DNA of 33,147 nt from Sphingomonadales bacterium (GCA_013297725.1 JAAFIB010000027.1:1-33147), one strand, 5' to 3'. Numbered from the stretch's first letter, positions 1 to 8,281 are shown. Made by a program: numbers and translations. The notes: a model not told the origin generated them from the letters alone.

Positions 1-1
1 C

Positions 2-1099
2 CTGATCTATCTACCCGCATCGCTTTACAGCGGCAGTCTGTTTTTGAAATCGATGTTCGGGCTGGATTGGCCATTGCTGTATTTCGCCGTTCCAATGGCA
101 GTGATCGCTGCGATCTATACAATCACTGGCGGATTAAAGGCTGTGGCGGTGGTCGATACGTTTTCCGGTATCGGCATGCTGGCTATGGCACTACTGGTGG
201 TTGTCCTTGCGCTGAATGCCATTGGCTGGGATTTTTCGGGGATTCCGGCGGAGCGGCTGACGATGGTGGGGTCAACGGATTCCCAAATCCCGTTCCACAC
301 GCTGTTCACCGGCATGCTGTTTATTCAGATATTCTATTGGTCGACCAACCAGAATATCACCCAAAAGGCGATGACTGCGCCGACAGTAAAGGAAGCGCAA
401 AAGGGCGTGCTCGCCGCCGCCAGCATCCGCATTCTGGTTATCCCGTTGATCGTCGCGGTGCCGGGGGTGGTGGCGTATAAATTGTTCGGGCCAATCGGGG
501 ACAAAAGCTATGGCCGCATCGTGGCGCATGTGTTGCCCGCATGGCTATCTGGAGCATTTGCGTCGTTGATGACCGCGGCGGTGATCGCGCATACAGCGGC
601 GATCCTGAATTCATCGGTTGCGCTCTACTCAGTCGATTTCCATGACAAGTTCATTGCCAAGGTGAAGGATCACTGGCGGTTGGCCACTACCGTCAGCATC
701 GTGTTGACGATCACTTCCCTACTGATCCTGCCCGCATTTGAAAATGCAAAGAGCATCATTGATCTGTTGCAACAGCTGAACGGCCTATCGTCGATGCCGA
801 TCCTGTCGGCCTTTATTGTCGGGCTATTGTTCCGCAATGTCGATGCGCGTGCAGCGATCATCGGGCTGGTCTTTGGTGTCATCGCTTATGCGATCCACAC
901 CTTCATCCTATATGAACCCGGCGCGATCTTTGCCGGCGAGACTTTCTACCAGCATTTCGGCTTTGGCGGTTTGCATTACATCGACATCATGCTGTTTGTG
1001 CTGATCGGTTGTGTTGCAACGGCGCTGGCGGTCAATCGTTTTGGCTTTGGCAACCGCGCGCGATTTGTTGGCTGGCGCGGCGTTACGACCGTTGACTAG
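2..1099 (+). CDS. Sodium:solute symporter (SSS/SLC5 family), 3' part
   Basis: This is an integral inner-membrane transporter that by family uses the sodium gradient to take up a small solute; the solute cannot be named from sequence. The reading frame is open to the left edge of the window, so the true start and the first membrane helices lie outside; a TTG at 44 is in frame but there is no reason to take it as the start. About nine or more hydrophobic segments are visible. SLC5-type landmarks are YTITGGLKAVAVVDTFSG, the helix with FYWSTNQNITQKAM, and HTAAILNSSVALYSVDF. The stop lies 9 nt from the end of the convergent gene on the other strand, and no hairpin separates them. A sugar or related substrate (SGLT-like branch) is possible, because the WSTNQ helix resembles that branch, but this is inference. 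Confidence 0.85.
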   Translation: MIYLPASLYSGSLFLKSMFGLDWPLLYFAVPMAVIAAIYTITGGLKAVAVVDTFSGIGMLAMALLVVVLALNAIGWDFSGIPAERLTMVGSTDSQIPFHTLFTGMLFIQIFYWSTNQNITQKAMTAPTVKEAQKGVLAAASIRILVIPLIVAVPGVVAYKLFGPIGDKSYGRIVAHVLPAWLSGAFASLMTAAVIAHTAAILNSSVALYSVDFHDKFIAKVKDHWRLATTVSIVLTITSLLILPAFENAKSIIDLLQQLNGLSSMPILSAFIVGLLFRNVDARAAIIGLVFGVIAYAIHTFILYEPGAIFAGETFYQHFGFGGLHYIDIMLFVLIGCVATALAVNRFGFGNRARFVGWRGVTTVD

Positions 1100-1108
1100 C
1101 TGGGGCGA

Positions 1109-2260
1109 CTAACCGCGTTTGAACGGACCGAGCTCGCCGAGGAATTCTTGCTCGCGTTCGACAGCACGGCGTTCGCGTTCTAGGAAATCGGATACGGCGG
1201 ATCGAAAGCCGGGGTCAGCTATGTAATGCGCAGAATGCGTTGTTACGGGCAGATAGCCGCGCGCCAGCTTATGCTCGCCCTGCGCTCCTGCCTCAACCCG
1301 CGACAGCCCATGCGCAATCGCAAAGTCGATCGCCTGATAATAGCATAGCTCAAAATGCAGGAACGGAATGTCCTCATTGCACCCCCAATACCGGCCATAA
1401 AGGCAATCAGGGCCAAGCAGGTTCAGCGCACCTGCAACCGGCCGACCGTTACGCGTTGCCAAAAACAGCACGATATCCTTGCTCATGCTCTTGGCGATCA
1501 GGTCAAAGAACTGCCGCGTCAAATATGGCGTCCCCCATTTACGCGCACCGGTATCTTGATAGAAGATCCAGAACGCATCCCAATGTTCGGGGCGGATGTC
1601 TGCGCCGCGGACAATCTCGATTTCAACCGCCGCTTGTGCCGCCGCGCGTTCCTTGCGAATGGCACGGCGTTTGCGCGATGCCAGTGACGCCATAAAGTCA
1701 TAAAACGATGCATAACCTGGATTTTCCCAATGGAATTGCGTGCCAGACCGGATCAGCCAGCCAGCCTTTCGGAACAGATCGAGCTGAGTTTCCTCAACAA
1801 AATTGGCCTGGGCAGATGACAGTCCGTTTTGGACCACAACGTTCTCAGCCGCAGCAAGTAACGCCAGCGACATTGCCTCATCTGCTGCCAATACACGCGG
1901 GCCCGGTACTGGCGAAAACGGTGCGGCGATGATCAGTTTAGGATAATAGCGCCCGCCCGCGCGTTCATAGGCATCGGCCCAAGCGTGATCGAAAACATAT
2001 TCGCCTTGGCTATGCGTTTTCAAATAGGCGGGAAGCGCGCCGGCAAGGTCGCCGGTCGAGTCGCGGATGATAATCGGCGCAGGCGACCAGCCAGTGCCGG
2101 AACCAACGCTGCCCGATTCCTCCAGCGCCAGCAAAAACGCGTGGCTGACAAACGGGTTGGCGGATAGGTTCAGCGCATCCCATTCTTCAGCCAAGAATGC
2201 GGAAACACCCTTGGCAATTTCGGCAACGATCCCGTCATCGGGCGTTTCGCCTTCTACCAT
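1109..2260 (-). CDS. FemAB/GNAT-like acyltransferase (COG3146, PF04339 type)
   Basis: The 383-aa protein matches, by my recognition, the 'peptidogalycan biosynthesis/recognition' family, annotated as GNAT-family N-acetyltransferase and distantly related to FemAB aminoacyltransferases. Its role is not well established. Landmarks are NPFVSHAFLLALEESGSVG near residue 36, the YVFDHAWADAYERAGGRYYPKL block near residue 90, and a C-terminal GNAT-like half with SRKRRAIRKERA near residue 193 and GRYWGCNEDIPFLHFELCYY near residue 292. There is no signal peptide, so it should be cytoplasmic. It is the last gene of a minus-strand operon, following the RidA-like gene after 10 nt. The ATG at 2260 fits the family's usual N-terminus and length. 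Confidence 0.8.
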   Translation of the reverse strand: MVEGETPDDGIVAEIAKGVSAFLAEEWDALNLSANPFVSHAFLLALEESGSVGSGTGWSPAPIIIRDSTGDLAGALPAYLKTHSQGEYVFDHAWADAYERAGGRYYPKLIIAAPFSPVPGPRVLAADEAMSLALLAAAENVVVQNGLSSAQANFVEETQLDLFRKAGWLIRSGTQFHWENPGYASFYDFMASLASRKRRAIRKERAAAQAAVEIEIVRGADIRPEHWDAFWIFYQDTGARKWGTPYLTRQFFDLIAKSMSKDIVLFLATRNGRPVAGALNLLGPDCLYGRYWGCNEDIPFLHFELCYYQAIDFAIAHGLSRVEAGAQGEHKLARGYLPVTTHSAHYIADPGFRSAVSDFLERERRAVEREQEFLGELGPFKRG

Positions 2261-2270
2261 CGCTTATGCC

Positions 2271-2729
2271 TCATGCTGGCTTTACAGCAACAATAGCATC
2301 AATTTCGACAGTCGCATCCAGCGGCAACACAGGCACGCCAACGGCACTGCGCGCATGTTTGCCGGCGTCACCGAACACAGCCTCCATCAAATCCGATGCG
2401 CCATTGGCGACCTTTGGCTGGCCGCTATAATCCGGCACACACGCAACAAACGCGCCAAGCTTTACGATGCGTTCAACACGGTCCAGCGACCCAAGTGCCT
2501 TTTTCATTTGCGCAATCAGCATCAGGCCGCACGCGCGCGCCGCAGCGATGCCGTCTTCCTCGGTGCGGGTATCGCCGATTTTACCAGTCATCAACTGACC
2601 ATCAACAAACGAGATTTGCCCTGAAATATACAGAAAGCCGCCAACCTCGACCGCAGGCACATAGGATGCAACCGGCGCTGCAGGTTCTGGCAGTGTGATG
2701 CCAAGTTCAGCCAAGCGGGCGTCAATCAT
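2271..2729 (-). CDS. RidA-family protein (YjgF/YER057c/UK114)
   Basis: A 152-aa RidA-superfamily protein. RidA itself hydrolyses reactive enamines/imines released by PLP enzymes, and this longer subgroup (about 150 rather than 130 residues) is often annotated only as RidA family. The arginine that in true RidA binds the substrate carboxylate appears conserved, as R127 in HARSAVGVPVLP, followed by the VEIDAIVAV strand with E142. The central GFLYISGQISFVDGQL and the R/EEDGIAAARACGLML helix also fit. The start ATG overlaps the stop of the upstream HAD gene (ATGA), which suggests translational coupling. Imine deaminase activity is plausible but not shown. Confidence 0.85.
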   Translation of the reverse strand: MIDARLAELGITLPEPAAPVASYVPAVEVGGFLYISGQISFVDGQLMTGKIGDTRTEEDGIAAARACGLMLIAQMKKALGSLDRVERIVKLGAFVACVPDYSGQPKVANGASDLMEAVFGDAGKHARSAVGVPVLPLDATVEIDAIVAVKPA

Positions 2730-3379
2730 GCGGGTTCCTTTTCTGTTTCAATATGCGGCGCACTTGCACCCGATAGCAGCCTGTCCATGATCCACGCCTC
2801 TGCCTCGCCCCATGTGTCGATGCGAGCATGTGCCGCAGCAGATGTCTTCACGCGGGACCATAATATCGGTTCGCCAACAAAATGCAGCCGCCAGACATCG
2901 GGCATAAATTCGCCAACCGATTCGTGATTATGGCCCAGATCATCCACAAAGACGGTCACGCTGGGATCATATTGGGCGACAATGCTTTGCAGTTTCGCGC
3001 CCTTGCCTCCTTGATTGGTGTAAACCGGCGCATCAATGCCGACGGCGCGCAATTGCGCAGCGCGGCTCTCATTATGGTGATCCATCAAATTGGTCAGGAT
3101 CACAATATCGGCATGTTCCGCCAATCGCTTTATCGCCGCCAACGCGCCATCAATCGGCAACTGCCGGTGCATTTCTGTTTCAAAAAATCCGTTCAGCAAA
3201 TTCCAAACCGTTCCGCGTTCGACAATCGTGCCGTCATGCTTATGCCGCAGTGCTTCACCCCAATCACCATGGGTCAGTTCAAAATGAATACCGTGCGTAT
3301 CATCCAACCAATCGCGGAATGGCACAACCATGTGTAACAAAACCTCGTCACAGTCAGAGATCAATAAAGGCCGCTTCAT
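2726..3379 (-). CDS. HAD-superfamily hydrolase
   Basis: A 217-aa haloacid-dehalogenase-like hydrolase, probably a small-molecule phosphatase; the substrate is unknown. All four HAD motifs can be seen: motif I at D9-C-D11 (the nucleophile Asp and the acid/base Asp), motif II at T96 in VILTN, motif III lysine at K126 in GGKG, and motif IV at D146-D147 in VFVDDLG. There is no signal peptide, so it is cytoplasmic. The gene overlaps both neighbours by 4 nt (ATGA at each junction), so it belongs to one mRNA with the DUF3572 and RidA-like genes. The association with a RidA-like protein would fit metabolite repair, but that is inference. Confidence 0.85.
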   Translation of the reverse strand: MKRPLLISDCDEVLLHMVVPFRDWLDDTHGIHFELTHGDWGEALRHKHDGTIVERGTVWNLLNGFFETEMHRQLPIDGALAAIKRLAEHADIVILTNLMDHHNESRAAQLRAVGIDAPVYTNQGGKGAKLQSIVAQYDPSVTVFVDDLGHNHESVGEFMPDVWRLHFVGEPILWSRVKTSAAAHARIDTWGEAEAWIMDRLLSGASAPHIETEKEPA

Positions 3380-3663
3380 GCTTCCAACTCCACGCGGGCG
3401 CGCACAAGCGTTTCAGGTTTAACCCCAATATGATCAGCCGCAGCAATCAGATCAGGCTCATGCGATTCAAGGAAACCGATGATGGCCGCAAGCGTTGCCG
3501 TCTGCGATACGCCGTCACGCAATATATCCGGCGTCAAACCCGTCAGCGCAAGCATCCGTGACGCCCGGTCAGCATCGGTCAGTATCCAGCCAAGCGCACC
3601 AAGTGCCAGCATCGCAGGATCAGCTTGAATTTCGGATAGGCTTTTCGCATTTGTTTCCAACAT
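3376..3663 (-). CDS. DUF3572 family protein
   Basis: A 95-aa predicted cytoplasmic, mostly helical protein that I recognise as the alphaproteobacterial DUF3572 family, of unknown function. Typical features are the opening AMLALGALGWILTD and the central helix around SQTATLAAIIGFLESHEPDLIAAA. It is the first gene of the minus-strand operon DUF3572 - HAD - RidA - FemAB/GNAT, and it is divergent from divK with 68 nt between the two start codons. That gap holds a perfect 16-bp palindrome. The ATG at 3663 gives the usual family length. Confidence 0.8.
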   Translation of the reverse strand: MLETNAKSLSEIQADPAMLALGALGWILTDADRASRMLALTGLTPDILRDGVSQTATLAAIIGFLESHEPDLIAAADHIGVKPETLVRARVELEA

Positions 3664-3689
3664 GGCTTTGGCATATGCGAAAGCAGCGA

Positions 3690-3705
3690 TGCTGCCTAGG
3701 CAGCA
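3690..3705. promoter_or_regulatory. Perfect 16-bp palindrome between divergent DUF3572 operon and divK
   Basis: TGCTGCCTAGGCAGCA reads the same on both strands with no loop, which is the form expected of a dimeric repressor or activator site rather than of an RNA hairpin. It lies in the 68-nt divergent promoter region, 27 nt from each of the two start codons. The protein that would bind it is unknown. Confidence 0.4.
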
Positions 3706-3731
3706 AAATGGCTATGGGTTAAGGAATTAGT

Positions 3732-4097
3732 GTGAGCAAAAAGGTTCTGATCGTCGAAGACAATGAGTTGAACCTGAAATTGTTCACCGATTTGCTGCGC
3801 GCACATGATTATCAGGTCGAGGGACTGCGTGATGGCCGCAATGCGATTGAGCATACGCGCGCGTTCACGCCTGACCTTGTCATCATGGACATTCAGATGC
3901 CGCATGTCAGCGGACTTGACCTGATCGAGCAGATGCAAACGGACGTTGCTCTTAAAGCGATCCCCGTTTTGGCGGTAACGGCTTATGCAGGAAAAGGGGA
4001 TGAAGAACGGATATTGGGCGCGGGGGCCAGAGCCTATTTGTCCAAACCGGTTCCTGTGATGCAGTTTCTTGCAGGCGTGCGAGCAATCATCGGATGA
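3732..4097 (+). CDS. divK: DivK-type single-domain response regulator
   Basis: A 121-aa stand-alone receiver domain. DivK in Caulobacter relays cell-cycle and polarity signals between the histidine kinases PleC and DivJ and the CckA-CtrA pathway. The sequence opens KKVLIVEDNELNLKLF, nearly identical to DivK as I recall it. The acidic pocket is E9-D10, the phosphoacceptor is D53, with T83 and K105 completing the switch. No output domain follows. I chose the GTG at 3732, which is preceded by AAGGA at 3721-3725 with 6-nt spacing and gives the standard N-terminus. In Caulobacter divK is followed by pleD; here the next gene is a DsbD-like reductase overlapping by 4 nt. Confidence 0.9.
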   Translation: MSKKVLIVEDNELNLKLFTDLLRAHDYQVEGLRDGRNAIEHTRAFTPDLVIMDIQMPHVSGLDLIEQMQTDVALKAIPVLAVTAYAGKGDEERILGAGARAYLSKPVPVMQFLAGVRAIIG

Positions 4098-6166
4098 GGA
4101 TTTTCGGCTGGCTGCTGATGCTTGCGGCGTTGCTGTTCAGCAACGGCGGCGCGCAAGCGCAAATGCCGGGGATGAAGATTTTTGTTCACGCCGCCTTAGA
4201 GGCAGAAAGCAACGATCCTGCGCCCGGTGAAACAGTTACGCTGGCATTGACGATGCGGCCCGACACAGGGTGGCACGGCTATTGGCAGAACCCGGGTGAT
4301 GCCGGTGTTGGTCTGGTGCTTGACTGGAAATTGCCGCCGGGCGTGACTGTGGCTCTGCCCCGGTTTCCGGTTCCCGATACGCTGATCATCAGCGGCTTTA
4401 TGAACTATATCTATGAAGCGCCGCATGCGATTTTGGTCGATGTCACAGTCGCGCCGGATGTCGCGGTGGGAACTAAGCTGCCGATCAGCGTTGATGCACA
4501 ATGGCTTGCTTGCACTGACCGTGTGTGCGTGCCGCAACGTGGCACATTGTCGCTAGAACTGGTTGCGGGCAAAGGAGGTGCTGCGGCTAACAAGCGTGTG
4601 CAATTTGATAGCTGGCGCGCTGCACTGCCAGTGCCGCTTGATCGAGAGGCGCGTTATGCGGTCAATGGCAAAGCGATACAGGTTGCTATTCCCTTTCCGG
4701 CGAAGGCTGAATTGAAGCAGCCTTACTTCTTTCCATCAACGCTGGAACTGTTTGACTATGTTGCGCCGCAAAAGGCGCGCCGTGCTGGTGATTGGCTGGT
4801 GATTGAAACGCAGCTCTCACCCGATTTCAAAGGGACGCCGCCTGAGAGTATCGAAGGCCTGTTGCGCGTAGACAACGGCCAAGGATTGTTAATCAAAGCA
4901 AGGGCTGGCGCTGTTCCATCGGGCGGCACTGCGGTTTCTTCAAACGATGCGGACGCATCTGTTAGAGCAACGCCCCCGCTTTACTGGTTGCTGCTGGCGG
5001 CCCTCGTAGGCGGCGTATTGCTGAACATCATGCCCTGTGTGTTTCCGATATTGGGGTTGAAGGCATTGGCGCTGGCAAAGGCGGGAGGCGACGAACGCGC
5101 GGCGCGCAGCGATGCTTTGGCTTACACTATAGGGGTTGTGTTAAGCTGCGTAGTGCTTGGCGGGCTGATGCTCGCACTGAGGGCAGGTGGCCAAGAGGTT
5201 GGCTGGGCATTTCAGCTGCAATCGCCCGCTTTTGTCTTGTTCCTGTTGCTATTGATGGTCGGTGTCACGGCTAATCTTGCGGGATTGTTTGAACTGCGCG
5301 GTTTTGAAGTTGGACATGCGCTGACGCGGCGCCCCGGTTTGATCGGTTCGTTTTGGACCGGTGTGCTCGCGGCTTTGGTGGCAACCCCCTGCACCGGGCC
5401 GTTCATGGCCGCTGCGCTTGGTGCAGCGTTGCTTTTGCCAACCGCAATTGCACTGATCCTTTTTGCTGTGCTGGGTCTGGGCATTTCCTTGCCGTTTCTG
5501 TTGATCGCATATGTTCCGGCGCTGCGTAATCGGCTGCCAAAGCCTGGAGCTTGGCTAGTAACATTCCGAAAGGCGATGGCTATCCCGATGGGACTAAGTG
5601 CGCTTGCTTTGGCGTGGCTATTGAGCCGGTTAAGCGGCCAACAAGGATTGTTGATTGGTGCGTTAAGCGCAGCGGCAATCATCACTGTGCTGATTTTGCG
5701 TTCCAAGAATGTTGAACGGTTCAAAAATTCTGGACTTGCTGCTTTTGCACTGTGCTTGATGATATTTTCGGTGGGCGTTAGGTTTTTGCCCGATCTTGGC
5801 ACGCAAGCCGGCGCTGGATCACCCAATGCCCTTGGTGCGGATCCATTTTCAGAGGCGCGTTTAGCATCGCTGCGTTCTAGTGGAAAACCCGTCTTTGTCT
5901 ATTTCACGGCCGATTGGTGCGTAACCTGCAAAATCAACGAAACAGCGGTGCTAGAACGCACAGATACAGCAAAGCTGTTTGCTGATAATCAGATTGCTGT
6001 TCTTCGCGGCGATTTTACCCGGCATGACCCGGCGATTGCGCGCTTTCTTAATCAGCAACAGGCGGTTGGTGTTCCGCTTTATCTATATTATCCAAAAAAT
6101 GCAGAGGGCATAAAACTGCCACAACTGCTAACGTCTGGCATGCTTGCCGATGCTGTCGCCAAATAA
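4094..6166 (+). CDS. dsbD: DsbD-like protein-disulfide reductase (thiol:disulfide interchange)
   Basis: A 690-aa inner-membrane protein that passes electrons from cytoplasmic thioredoxin to periplasmic thiol proteins. Order of parts: signal peptide (residues 1 to about 22, ending GGAQA), a periplasmic DsbD-N/DsbC-like domain with the pair CTDRVC, a polytopic DsbD membrane core of about eight helices from residue 295, and a C-terminal thioredoxin-like domain. The two redox cysteines of the membrane core are C315 (NIMPCVFPILG) and C433 (TPCTGPF). The thioredoxin domain has the CVTC pair C609/C612. Length is larger than E. coli DsbD (about 565 aa) because of a longer N-terminal part, as in ScsB-like proteins. 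The start overlaps the divK stop (ATGA), so the two are probably co-translated. Confidence 0.88.
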   Translation: MRIFGWLLMLAALLFSNGGAQAQMPGMKIFVHAALEAESNDPAPGETVTLALTMRPDTGWHGYWQNPGDAGVGLVLDWKLPPGVTVALPRFPVPDTLIISGFMNYIYEAPHAILVDVTVAPDVAVGTKLPISVDAQWLACTDRVCVPQRGTLSLELVAGKGGAAANKRVQFDSWRAALPVPLDREARYAVNGKAIQVAIPFPAKAELKQPYFFPSTLELFDYVAPQKARRAGDWLVIETQLSPDFKGTPPESIEGLLRVDNGQGLLIKARAGAVPSGGTAVSSNDADASVRATPPLYWLLLAALVGGVLLNIMPCVFPILGLKALALAKAGGDERAARSDALAYTIGVVLSCVVLGGLMLALRAGGQEVGWAFQLQSPAFVLFLLLLMVGVTANLAGLFELRGFEVGHALTRRPGLIGSFWTGVLAALVATPCTGPFMAAALGAALLLPTAIALILFAVLGLGISLPFLLIAYVPALRNRLPKPGAWLVTFRKAMAIPMGLSALALAWLLSRLSGQQGLLIGALSAAAIITVLILRSKNVERFKNSGLAAFALCLMIFSVGVRFLPDLGTQAGAGSPNALGADPFSEARLASLRSSGKPVFVYFTADWCVTCKINETAVLERTDTAKLFADNQIAVLRGDFTRHDPAIARFLNQQQAVGVPLYLYYPKNAEGIKLPQLLTSGMLADAVAK

Positions 6167-6176
6167 TGGGTTTGGA

Positions 6177-6214
6177 GGCAGGCCCGTGCGCTATACAGCG
6201 CAACACGGCCTGCC
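6177..6214. terminator. Strong hairpin between convergent genes (possible bidirectional terminator)
   Basis: The arms GGCAGGCCCGTGCGCT (6177-6192) and AGCGCAACACGGCCTGCC (6197-6214) pair almost throughout around an ATAC loop. It lies 11 nt after the dsbD stop and 30 nt after the stop of the opposing gene. No T-run follows on either strand, so it may terminate poorly or only protect 3' ends. Confidence 0.45.
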
Positions 6215-6243
6215 CCCGCCCCAATGACTGCGAGGTGCGACCC

Positions 6244-6624
6244 CTAAAAGGCCTCGCCGTCAATTTCGATCCGCTGCATATGGTTTGCCCCGATCACCGT
6301 TACCCCCCTGGTTCCGGTGATGCCGGTCAGCGGGACCGAGCGCTCAAAACTCAAATTTTCATGTGCTAAACTATCCGCGTCTCCAGCATCATTGGCTGCC
6401 ACAAGGCTTGAGAATGCGGCAACTTCGATCGCCCAATAATCTGGCCGACCGTCATTATAGATGCGGGGCGCCAGTCGGGCATCAAAGCCCTGCGCCGGCA
6501 AACGGCCCTTAACCCACAAATAGAGACTGTCCTGAAAAGGCATGCGCCGAAGCTCTGCCTTTTCGAAATCAATAATCTGGCCCTGGGGCACAGTGGACAA
6601 CGAGCCGCCTAGCGTACCGCTCAT
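6244..6624 (-). CDS. Hypothetical protein, unrecognised
   Basis: I do not recognise this protein. It is 126 aa from the ATG at 6624, soluble, without signal peptide or membrane segment. The frame extends 5 codons further to an ATG pair at 6639, but only the ATG at 6624 has a Shine-Dalgarno, GGAG (complement of 6631-6634) with 6-nt spacing. The sequence has a FDARLAPRIYNDGRPDYWAIEV segment followed by a long acidic/Ala stretch and an end SVPLTGITGTRGVTVIGANH that looks beta-rich. It is convergent with dsbD and divergent from ctaA. It is probably a real gene of narrow distribution; no function can be offered. Confidence 0.6.
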   Translation of the reverse strand: MSGTLGGSLSTVPQGQIIDFEKAELRRMPFQDSLYLWVKGRLPAQGFDARLAPRIYNDGRPDYWAIEVAAFSSLVAANDAGDADSLAHENLSFERSVPLTGITGTRGVTVIGANHMQRIEIDGEAF

Positions 6625-6848
6625 TATTTGCTCCATCATAATTTGAGTTCATTGCCGCGACATAAAGTGTCAAGCGGTTGAAGTAATTGAAGGTGTTATA
6701 CGCAATTTGGCCTAAAAATGGAAGTCAACGAGTCGTAAACAAATGTAACGGAGCGTAAATCCCTGAAAGCCATGAGGAAAAGATTGCGATCTGTATCGGG
6801 AAAAGCCCTTGCTTGCTTGAGCCGCAACACCAGATCATAGAGCGCGAT

Positions 6849-7931
6849 ATGACTGAAGCGAATCATCCCAAACTCGCCAATTGGCTTTTCGGTGTTGCAC
6901 TATTGGTGTTCTGCATCGTGGTGGTTGGCGGCATCACCCGCCTTACCGAATCCGGACTATCAATCACGGAATGGAAGCCGTTAATGGGCGCACTTCCTCC
7001 TTTGAGTGAAGCTCAATGGCTATCGGAATTTGACCGGTACAAGCAAATCCCAGAATATGTAGAGATCAATGGTCCAGCGGGAATGACGCTGGCAGACTTC
7101 AAGTTCATCTATTTCTGGGAATGGATCCATCGGCTGTTGGGGCGCGTCATAGGGCTTGCACTCGCGTTACCATTCCTGTGGTTAGCATTTAGCCGCTCAC
7201 TGCCCAAGGGCTACGCTGTCCGAATCCTTTCGCTTGTCCTGCTCGTCGGTTTTCAGGGCTTTATTGGCTGGTGGATGGTGGCATCCGGGTTAGAAACCCG
7301 TACAGATGTTAGCCATTTTCGCCTTTCAGCGCATTTACTGACAGCATTGGTTATTTTTGGCGGGCTGATCTGGACCGCGCTGGATTTGAAAGCGCAGGCT
7401 GCTAACCCCCAAGTAAAGCCAGCCCGGCTGACATATTTTACAGCGAGCGTACTGGCCCTGTTGTTCCTGCAATTGCTGCTCGGTGCTTGGGTGGCTGGGC
7501 TTAACGCAGGTTATGTCTCAAACAGCTGGCCGTTGATGAATGACGCTTTAGTTCCCCAAGGGATCGAGTGGAGCGCAGGCGCCATCTATGCATTTACGCA
7601 TGACCCTTATTTGCTTCACTTCGTACACCGCTGGTGGGCATGGGTCGTTCTGGCGGCGTTGATCTTAATGGCCCGTAAACTAAAGAAAAATCATCCACGA
7701 ATAATAAGCATTTCGATACATTCTGCGATTGGCGTGCAGATATTATTAGGGATTGCGACAGTAATGACTGGCATGAACATTGTCCTTGCCGTGCTGCATC
7801 AAGCAGTCGGCGCGCTGGTTGTCGCTACCGCTATCTGGGGTGCGCACAGGCTTGGGCAAGAATCCTTTGAGGGATACAAAGCCAATGCCGGACTTGGTGC
7901 TGATCTACAGCTTATTCCCGAACGCGGGTGA
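6849..7931 (+). CDS. ctaA: Haem A synthase (CtaA/Cox15)
   Basis: This 360-aa inner-membrane enzyme oxidises the C8 methyl of haem O to the formyl group of haem A for aa3-type cytochrome oxidase. About eight membrane helices are visible. Family landmarks are GGITRLTESGLSITEWKP near residue 30 and the four haem-ligand or near-haem histidine sites: EWIHRLLGR, SHFRLSAHL, HFVHRWWAW and VLHQAVGA. A longer frame begins at a TTG at 6813, but the ATG at 6849 matches the family N-terminus and is preferred. The 3' end overlaps cutA by 47 nt. The upstream 200 nt contains no gene. Confidence 0.93.
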   Translation: MTEANHPKLANWLFGVALLVFCIVVVGGITRLTESGLSITEWKPLMGALPPLSEAQWLSEFDRYKQIPEYVEINGPAGMTLADFKFIYFWEWIHRLLGRVIGLALALPFLWLAFSRSLPKGYAVRILSLVLLVGFQGFIGWWMVASGLETRTDVSHFRLSAHLLTALVIFGGLIWTALDLKAQAANPQVKPARLTYFTASVLALLFLQLLLGAWVAGLNAGYVSNSWPLMNDALVPQGIEWSAGAIYAFTHDPYLLHFVHRWWAWVVLAALILMARKLKKNHPRIISISIHSAIGVQILLGIATVMTGMNIVLAVLHQAVGALVVATAIWGAHRLGQESFEGYKANAGLGADLQLIPERG

Positions 7932-8205
7932 TGCACATGATTGCTGCCGCACGCTTTTAGAAGAACGATTGATCGTAAGCGCCAACAGGCTTGCGCCCGC
8001 CATTTCCTATATCAACAGCGGCGATGAGGTGGAAACGGCCGAAGAGCATCCGGTGTTTTTTAACACCAGTCATGTGCTTGCCGAAACAGTGATCGGGCGC
8101 ATTACGCAGATGCATCGTTATGCCGTCCCGGCCATCGTTGCGATCCCGGTCAGCCATACAGCGCCCCTGTTTGCAGATTGGACAAAAGAGCCAGCGACAG
8201 ATTAA
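7885..8205 (+). CDS. cutA: Divalent-cation tolerance protein CutA
   Basis: A 106-aa cytoplasmic trimer-forming protein of the CutA family, historically linked to copper tolerance; its real role is unsettled. The family pattern is seen in VLIYSLFPNAGDA, CCRTLLEERLIVSANRL, PVFFNTSHVLAETVIGRITQMHRYAVPAIVAIPV. The ATG at 7885 lies inside the last 47 nt of ctaA in another frame and has a GAGGG about 11 nt upstream; the longer frame starting at 7780 would add a non-family N-terminus. The overlap suggests the pair is transcribed together. CutA and haem A synthase have no obvious functional link beyond copper/oxidase assembly. Confidence 0.85.
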   Translation: MPDLVLIYSLFPNAGDAHDCCRTLLEERLIVSANRLAPAISYINSGDEVETAEEHPVFFNTSHVLAETVIGRITQMHRYAVPAIVAIPVSHTAPLFADWTKEPATD

Positions 8206-8281
8206 CGGTATTATTTTACCCGCCCTAAAACAACTGCTTTTGCTTGACGAATCGCAACATGCGCGTCAATAGCGCACATCC

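Noticed and set aside
1240-1695. Long plus-strand ORF opposite the FemAB/GNAT-like gene
   Set aside because: It is the complement of a recognisable gene and has low-complexity, Pro/Arg-rich content with no family likeness.
5212-5826. 204-codon minus-strand ORF inside dsbD
   Set aside because: It is antisense to the conserved DsbD membrane core and has no recognisable domain; stops are simply rare on that strand.
6678-6701. TTGAAG and TTATAC before ctaA as a promoter
   Set aside because: The spacing is only 12 nt, too short for a sigma-70 type promoter.
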